A DNA stretch of 8,847 nt from an uncultured Sphingorhabdus sp. (GTDB lineage: Bacteria; Pseudomonadota; Alphaproteobacteria; Sphingomonadales; Sphingomonadaceae). The stretch is from the NCBI GenBank assembly GCA_937873665.1, contig CALMYW010000020.1:1-8847 (forward strand), read 5' to 3'. The notes under the pieces are model-generated. The model saw nothing but the letters and a program-made list of their open reading frames with translations. It was not told the origin of the DNA and did no database searches. A program made the translations under genes and the position numbers. Positions 4,770 to 8,847 of this stretch are shown here, in pieces. Position 1 is the first letter of the stretch. Every line of letters starts with the position of its first letter.

Positions 4770-5612
4770 ATGCCCCTCGTCAGCAATCACCCTACGTCAG
4801 GTCTCCGCGATCTCGTCGCCCGCATCGGGGGCAAGTGGTCCGGCAACACCGCGATGTGTCGTTGCCCCTCCCATGCCGACCGAACCCCGTCACTCTCGAT
4901 CAGGCAAGGTGATCGCGGCATCCTCGTCACCTGCCATGCCGGTTGTGATGCGACCGATGTCCTCCGGGCATTGCGCAAGATCGTTGACCTGCCAAATATT
5001 GGTCCTTCAGCGGGAGCAAGCCGGCAGGCTCGCCAGTCATCAGCCCATCTCGCCATCTGGCAGGCAGGCCGGTCAATCGAGGGCACCTTGGCTGAGCGCT
5101 ATGTCCGGGAGGTCCGCCATATCTGGGCTCCGCTTGACGACCTGCGCTATCATCCGCGCTGTCCGAAAGGGCAGGGGAGGCTGGTCCAGTTCGAGCCCGC
5201 CTTGCTGGTCGCTTTGCGCAAAGCTGGCGAGATCGTCGCGATTCAGCGGATCTACCTCAATCCATCAAGCGCAAACTACACCGACAAGCTAGTACTTGGG
5301 CGCGCGATCGGCGCTGCCTGGACCAACGGACCGCCGGGTAAGACGATAGGCCTGTGCGAGGGCTTCGAGACCGCAGCCGCCTACACCTCGCTGACCGGAA
5401 TTCAGGCCTGGGCCAGCATGGGTGCCAAGCGATTCCATCAAGTTGAGATTCCGTCCAGCGTCGAGCGGGTGATCCTACTCGCCGACAGAGACCCTGAAGG
5501 TCGCCGCGCGGAAGCGAGGGCGCGTGAAGCGCTGGCCCGACCTGACCTCGTGATCGAAACCGAATGGCCTCCCGGGCGCATGAACGACTGGGCCCAGCTT
5601 CTGAAGCGGTGA
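4770..5612 (+). CDS. CHC2 zinc-finger/Toprim primase-like protein (280 aa)
   Basis: The protein joins a DnaG-like zinc finger to a Toprim fold, as in plasmid and phage primases. The zinc-finger ligands are probably C32 and H35 (CPSH) with C55 and C59 (CHAGC); C30 is nearby. The middle part (GTLAERYVREVRHIW, 105-119) matches the region usually found between finger and Toprim in this plasmid family. The Toprim motifs are CEGFETAAAY (196-205), with the catalytic-type glutamate E197, and ADRDPEG (238-244), with the DxD pair D239 and D241. A role in priming DNA synthesis during transfer or replication is inferred from the family; some members may not prime. The frame is bounded upstream by a TAG at 4731-4733. 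ATG 4770 has a poor ribosome site, whereas GGAGGGGAG (4741-4749) is placed 5 nt before an in-frame CTG (4755), so the start is uncertain. It is likely cotranscribed with the next gene, 56 bp on. Confidence 0.87.
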   Translation: MPLVSNHPTSGLRDLVARIGGKWSGNTAMCRCPSHADRTPSLSIRQGDRGILVTCHAGCDATDVLRALRKIVDLPNIGPSAGASRQARQSSAHLAIWQAGRSIEGTLAERYVREVRHIWAPLDDLRYHPRCPKGQGRLVQFEPALLVALRKAGEIVAIQRIYLNPSSANYTDKLVLGRAIGAAWTNGPPGKTIGLCEGFETAAAYTSLTGIQAWASMGAKRFHQVEIPSSVERVILLADRDPEGRRAEARAREALARPDLVIETEWPPGRMNDWAQLLKR

Positions 5613-5668
5613 GGGGAGGGGGGTGAGAGCGGGCGTGCCGCTGATCGGCGCGAGCTCAGGAGACCTAC

Positions 5669-8600
5669 ATGACCACCACGCATCCCCGCGCCAGCGCGAT
5701 CCTTGGCGCTGCCCGTACACTTGCCGCAAAGCTCCTCCTTGCTGTGCCGATTGACCGCGCAGCGCTGAACGAGGCGATCACGCAAAGTAGCGGAGGCAAT
5801 GACGCGGTGGGAGCCTGGCAACAACGCGACAGCTTCGAGGCGCTTGAGGTCGCGTTGGCCATGGCGATCCCGGAACTTGTCGCCCGCATGGATGCGGGCG
5901 CCGCGATCAAAACGTTGGAAGCCCTGGCAAGGGAGCTTCCGACTCACACGGTGCGCAGCGAAGACCAGATCGCGTTCCAGCAGTTCTCAACCCCACCGGC
6001 GCTCGCGTGCCTTGCTGTCCACCTGGCACGTCTCGCCAGCGACGATGTCTTGCTCGAGCCCAGCGCTGGTACCGGGATCATCGCCTCGCTCGCCAAAGGC
6101 GCGGTCAGGCAGTGCCTGCTCAACGAGCTCGAACCAACCCGCGCCGACCTGCTTGAGGGTCTATTTCCCGAGGCGAGCGTATACCGCCATGACGGCGCGA
6201 AGATCGCCGCGCTGCTCGCCGGAACCGAGCGACCCAGCGTGATCGTGATGAACCCGCCGTTCTCGATCTCGCAGTCGCGCGGGGAAGACCAGAACACAGC
6301 AGCGCGGCATCTGCGCGCGGCGCTTAATCATCTGGTCTCAGGCGGCCGGATCGTAGCGATTATGCCGGACTGGTTTACGCCGTCCGCACGCGGGGCCGAG
6401 GTCTTCCGCCGGACTCTCGAGGGCACCCGCATTGCGCTATCGCTGAGGCTCGACAAGGGCGGCTACGCCAAGCACGGCACCGGCATCGCCGTGCGCCTGC
6501 TGGTGATCGACAAGGTACCGGGCGACACGTCGGTCTCGACGATCAACCGGGCCTCGGTCAGCGAGCTGTTCGTGGCCATCGGAGCCGTGCCAGCCAGAGC
6601 TGCGCTGCGCCAAGCTGCCGTGGCGGTCACCACCCGGCCCAAGCTCAGCCTCTTCCGCGCGATCAAGAGCGGTCCGGCTAGGCCAGTGATCGTGCGCGCA
6701 CCGCAGACCAACGAGGTCAGGCCCGTTGCCTACCAGGTGCTCGACGAGCCCGCTGCCATGGGCGAGCAGCGCGGGGTCTATGCCGACTATCGTCCCTCGC
6801 GCGTCGTTATCCCCGAGGCCGGGGAACACCCGACCCACTTGGTTGAATCTGCCGCCATGGCGTCGATCGCCGCACCCAGACCCCAATATGTCCCCTGCCT
6901 GCCCGAACGCACGGTGACCGCGCGGCTGCTCTCGGCTGCCCAGCTCGAGACCGTGATCTATGCGGGCGAAGCCTGGAGCCGCGATCTCCATGGCCGCTTC
7001 ACCCAGACCGCAGGTGAGGTGGCGCTGAAGGAAGACCCCGAAGGCCAACTCTACCGCACCGGCTTCTTCCTTGGCGATGGCACCGGGGCAGGGAAGGGGA
7101 GACAGGCGGCGGCCTGCATTCTTGATCAGTGGCTCAAGGGCAATCGCCGCCACATCTGGATCTCGAAGAACGCGCCGCTGCTCGAAGACGCTCAGCGCGA
7201 CTGGACCGCGATCGGCGGGCTGCCGTCAGACATCATCGACCTTGCCCGCTGGAAGATCGGCGAAGAGATCGCCGCGCCCGAGGGAATTCTGTTCGTGCCC
7301 TACGGGACGCTGCGCTCTGCACGTGTCGAGGATACCCGCCTTGACCAGATCCTCCGATGGGCCAGCCCCGAGTTCGAAGGCGTCATCGTCTTCGACGAGG
7401 CCCATGAAATGGGCGGCGTTGCGGGCGGGGAAGGGGCTTTGGGCCAGAAGCAGGGCTCGCTTCAGGGGATCGCGGGCGTGCTCCTGCAAAACACGCTGCC
7501 AAGGGCCCGTGTACTCTACGCCTCGGCCACAGGAGCGTCGGACGTCAACAACCTCGCCTATGCTGTCCGGCTTGGCCTGTGGGGACCGGGCACGGCCTTC
7601 GCGGGCCGCGAGCAGTTCATTTCCGAGATCCGTGACGGCGGCATTGCCGCGATGGAACTTGTCGCACGCGACCTCAAGGCTTCGGGGCTCTATCTTGCCC
7701 GCGCGCTCAGCTTTTTGGGAATCGAGTACGACATCCTGCGCCACGATCTGACGGCAGAGCAGATAGCGGTCTACGACACCTATTGCGAAGCCTGGACAAT
7801 TATCCACCAGAACCTCGAGGTAGCGCTCGAACTCACCGGCATCGTCGATGGCCTCGAGAACCGCACACTCAATAGCGGTGCCAAAGCGGCGGCGCGCAGC
7901 AGGTTCGAGGGGACCAAGCAGCGCTTCTTCGCGCAGGTGCTGCTCGCCATGAAGCTGCCATCGATCTACCCTGCGATCGACGAGCACCTGGCGCAGGACG
8001 AGAGTGTGGTGGTTCAGCTCGTGAGCACCGCAGAATCGATCCTCAATCGCCGCCTCAACGAGCTCGACCCCGAGGAGCGCGAGGCGTTGGAACTGGACCT
8101 GTCGCCTCGTGAGGCGATTGTCGATTACCTCGCCCGCGCCTTCCCGACGCGGCAGATGGAAGAATATGTCGACGATCTCGGCGACGTCCGCTCGCGGCCA
8201 ATGTGGGACCAGGCTGGCAACCCGGTCCACAATCCGCAGGCCGAGGCTGCACGCGAGCAGCTGATCGAGCATATCTGCGCCATGCCCCCGATACCGACCG
8301 CGCTCGATGCCCTGCTCGAGCATTACGGGGTAAGCGCGGTTGCCGAGGTGACCGGGCGCTCCAAGCGCCTGGTCCGCGATGGCAGCGGCCAGCAGCGCCT
8401 CGAAAGCCGCTCCCCGCGCACCAACTTGGCCGAGACCACCGCGTTCATGACGGGGACCAAGCGCATCCTGGTGTTCTCCGACGCTGGCGGGACGGGCCGT
8501 AGCTACCATGCCAGCCTCGATGCCAAGAACCAGCAGCGCCGGGTGCATTTCCTGCTTGAGCCGGGCTGGCGCGCCGACCGAGCGATCCAGGGGCTGGGGC

Positions 8601-8847
8601 GGACCCACCGCACTCACCAGGCCTGTCCGCCGTTGTTCCGCCCGGTCACCACCGACTGCAAAGGCGAAGCCCGGTTCACCAGCACGATCGCGCGGCGGCT
8701 CGATGCGCTTGGCGCTCTTACCCGCGGCCAGCGCCAGACCGGCGGGCAGGGGATGTTCGATGCCTCGGACAACCTCGAGAGTGCCTACGCCAAGCACGCG
8801 CTGCACGACTGGTATGGGCTGCTGGCGACCGGCAAGCTCAAGAGCAC
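5669..8847 (+). CDS. DNA methyltransferase/strawberry-notch-like helicase fusion (partial, cut by right edge)
   Basis: 1,059 codons are present and the frame runs off the window; related plasmid proteins are about 1,400 residues as I recall. ATG 5669 has AGGAGA (5658-5663) 5 nt upstream. The N-terminal third is a class I SAM-dependent N6-adenine-type methyltransferase: FSTPP (106-110), motif I EPSAGTG (130-136) and catalytic NPPF (195-198). From about 440 on is an SF2 helicase of the strawberry-notch type: Walker A GDGTGAGKG (469-477), DEAH (576-579), motif III SATG (619-622), then the C-terminal RecA lobe with FSDAGGTGRSYHA (936-948) and arginine finger region QGLGRTHRTHQ (974-984). All key residues are present, so both activities are plausible. 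Phage P1 DarB also joins a methyltransferase to a helicase and protects incoming DNA from restriction; a similar entry-protection role here is inference. The frame is noticeably GC-rich (67% in 8041-8100, against 53% in 2041-2100 of parA). Confidence 0.92.
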   Translation, partial: MTTTHPRASAILGAARTLAAKLLLAVPIDRAALNEAITQSSGGNDAVGAWQQRDSFEALEVALAMAIPELVARMDAGAAIKTLEALARELPTHTVRSEDQIAFQQFSTPPALACLAVHLARLASDDVLLEPSAGTGIIASLAKGAVRQCLLNELEPTRADLLEGLFPEASVYRHDGAKIAALLAGTERPSVIVMNPPFSISQSRGEDQNTAARHLRAALNHLVSGGRIVAIMPDWFTPSARGAEVFRRTLEGTRIALSLRLDKGGYAKHGTGIAVRLLVIDKVPGDTSVSTINRASVSELFVAIGAVPARAALRQAAVAVTTRPKLSLFRAIKSGPARPVIVRAPQTNEVRPVAYQVLDEPAAMGEQRGVYADYRPSRVVIPEAGEHPTHLVESAAMASIAAPRPQYVPCLPERTVTARLLSAAQLETVIYAGEAWSRDLHGRFTQTAGEVALKEDPEGQLYRTGFFLGDGTGAGKGRQAAACILDQWLKGNRRHIWISKNAPLLEDAQRDWTAIGGLPSDIIDLARWKIGEEIAAPEGILFVPYGTLRSARVEDTRLDQILRWASPEFEGVIVFDEAHEMGGVAGGEGALGQKQGSLQGIAGVLLQNTLPRARVLYASATGASDVNNLAYAVRLGLWGPGTAFAGREQFISEIRDGGIAAMELVARDLKASGLYLARALSFLGIEYDILRHDLTAEQIAVYDTYCEAWTIIHQNLEVALELTGIVDGLENRTLNSGAKAAARSRFEGTKQRFFAQVLLAMKLPSIYPAIDEHLAQDESVVVQLVSTAESILNRRLNELDPEEREALELDLSPREAIVDYLARAFPTRQMEEYVDDLGDVRSRPMWDQAGNPVHNPQAEAAREQLIEHICAMPPIPTALDALLEHYGVSAVAEVTGRSKRLVRDGSGQQRLESRSPRTNLAETTAFMTGTKRILVFSDAGGTGRSYHASLDAKNQQRRVHFLLEPGWRADRAIQGLGRTHRTHQACPPLFRPVTTDCKGEARFTSTIARRLDALGALTRGQRQTGGQGMFDASDNLESAYAKHALHDWYGLLATGKLKS

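Noticed and set aside
4655..4912. Rightward 85-codon open frame from ATG 4655
   Set aside because: It overlaps the Toprim gene in another frame across the zinc-finger codons and its product looks like nothing known.
6437..7153. Open frame (238 codons) on the minus strand
   Set aside because: It lies opposite the same methyltransferase-helicase gene, is low-complexity in composition and has no family resemblance.
7800..7808. TTATCCACC, one base from a DnaA box
   Set aside because: It lies inside the methyltransferase-helicase coding sequence, far from the origin, and a near-match is not informative.
7226..8806. Long open frame (526 codons) on the minus strand opposite the helicase
   Set aside because: It is antisense to a frame with complete methyltransferase and helicase motifs, shows no recognisable domain, and long antisense frames are usual in GC-rich genes.

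Overview
The window looks like the backbone of a low-copy, iteron-controlled plasmid or megaplasmid from an alphaproteobacterium, most likely a sphingomonad. The basis is the gene set (a winged-helix Rep initiator, a ParA with an N-terminal HTH, a ParB, a WGR-domain small protein, and a CHC2-Toprim protein followed by a methyltransferase/strawberry-notch helicase fusion), the GC-rich coding sequence and the absence of any chromosomal housekeeping gene. The host assignment is an inference from gene types, not a database match.

Layout, left to right. 1-159 is an extremely GC-rich edge that may hold the tail of a rightward gene. 165-443 (-) encodes a WGR-domain small protein. 561-1574 (-) is parB and 1665-2867 (-) is parA, separated by 90 bp holding two copies of a perfect palindrome (core AATTGCACGCGTGCAATT). 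A third copy lies at 3009-3030, just past the end of the Rep gene (3034-4194, -). These three are the best candidates for the ParB-binding centromere. 4195-4769 has no gene and carries the replication origin: an inverted repeat upstream of rep made of iteron half-sites, one isolated iteron, a five-copy iteron array (CCCCC-N5-GTCAGG, mostly at an exact 22-bp period), then a 32% GC stretch that fits a DNA-unwinding element. Rightward from the origin run a CHC2 zinc-finger/Toprim protein (4770-5612) and a very large gene (5669 to beyond the right edge) combining an N6-adenine-type DNA methyltransferase domain with a strawberry-notch-like SF2 helicase.

How the parts work together. Rep binds the iterons to open the origin and probably represses its own gene through the inverted repeat. 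ParA, ParB and the palindromes segregate the copies. ParA transcription appears to be framed by two inverted copies of an ~18-bp element, a candidate ParA or ParB operator. The rightward pair resembles establishment or anti-restriction modules of conjugative elements and phages (P1 DarB is the closest conceptual parallel).

The most interesting signal is that the iteron motif is not confined to the origin. One copy, 15/16 identical to an origin iteron, sits in inverted orientation 5 bp from the palindrome between rep and parA. Two more, 18 bp apart, are embedded inside the parB coding sequence, where they encode a repeated basic linker peptide. This suggests Rep can bind at three places across the partition locus, in the manner of P1's incA iterons but with part of the array written into the parB reading frame.
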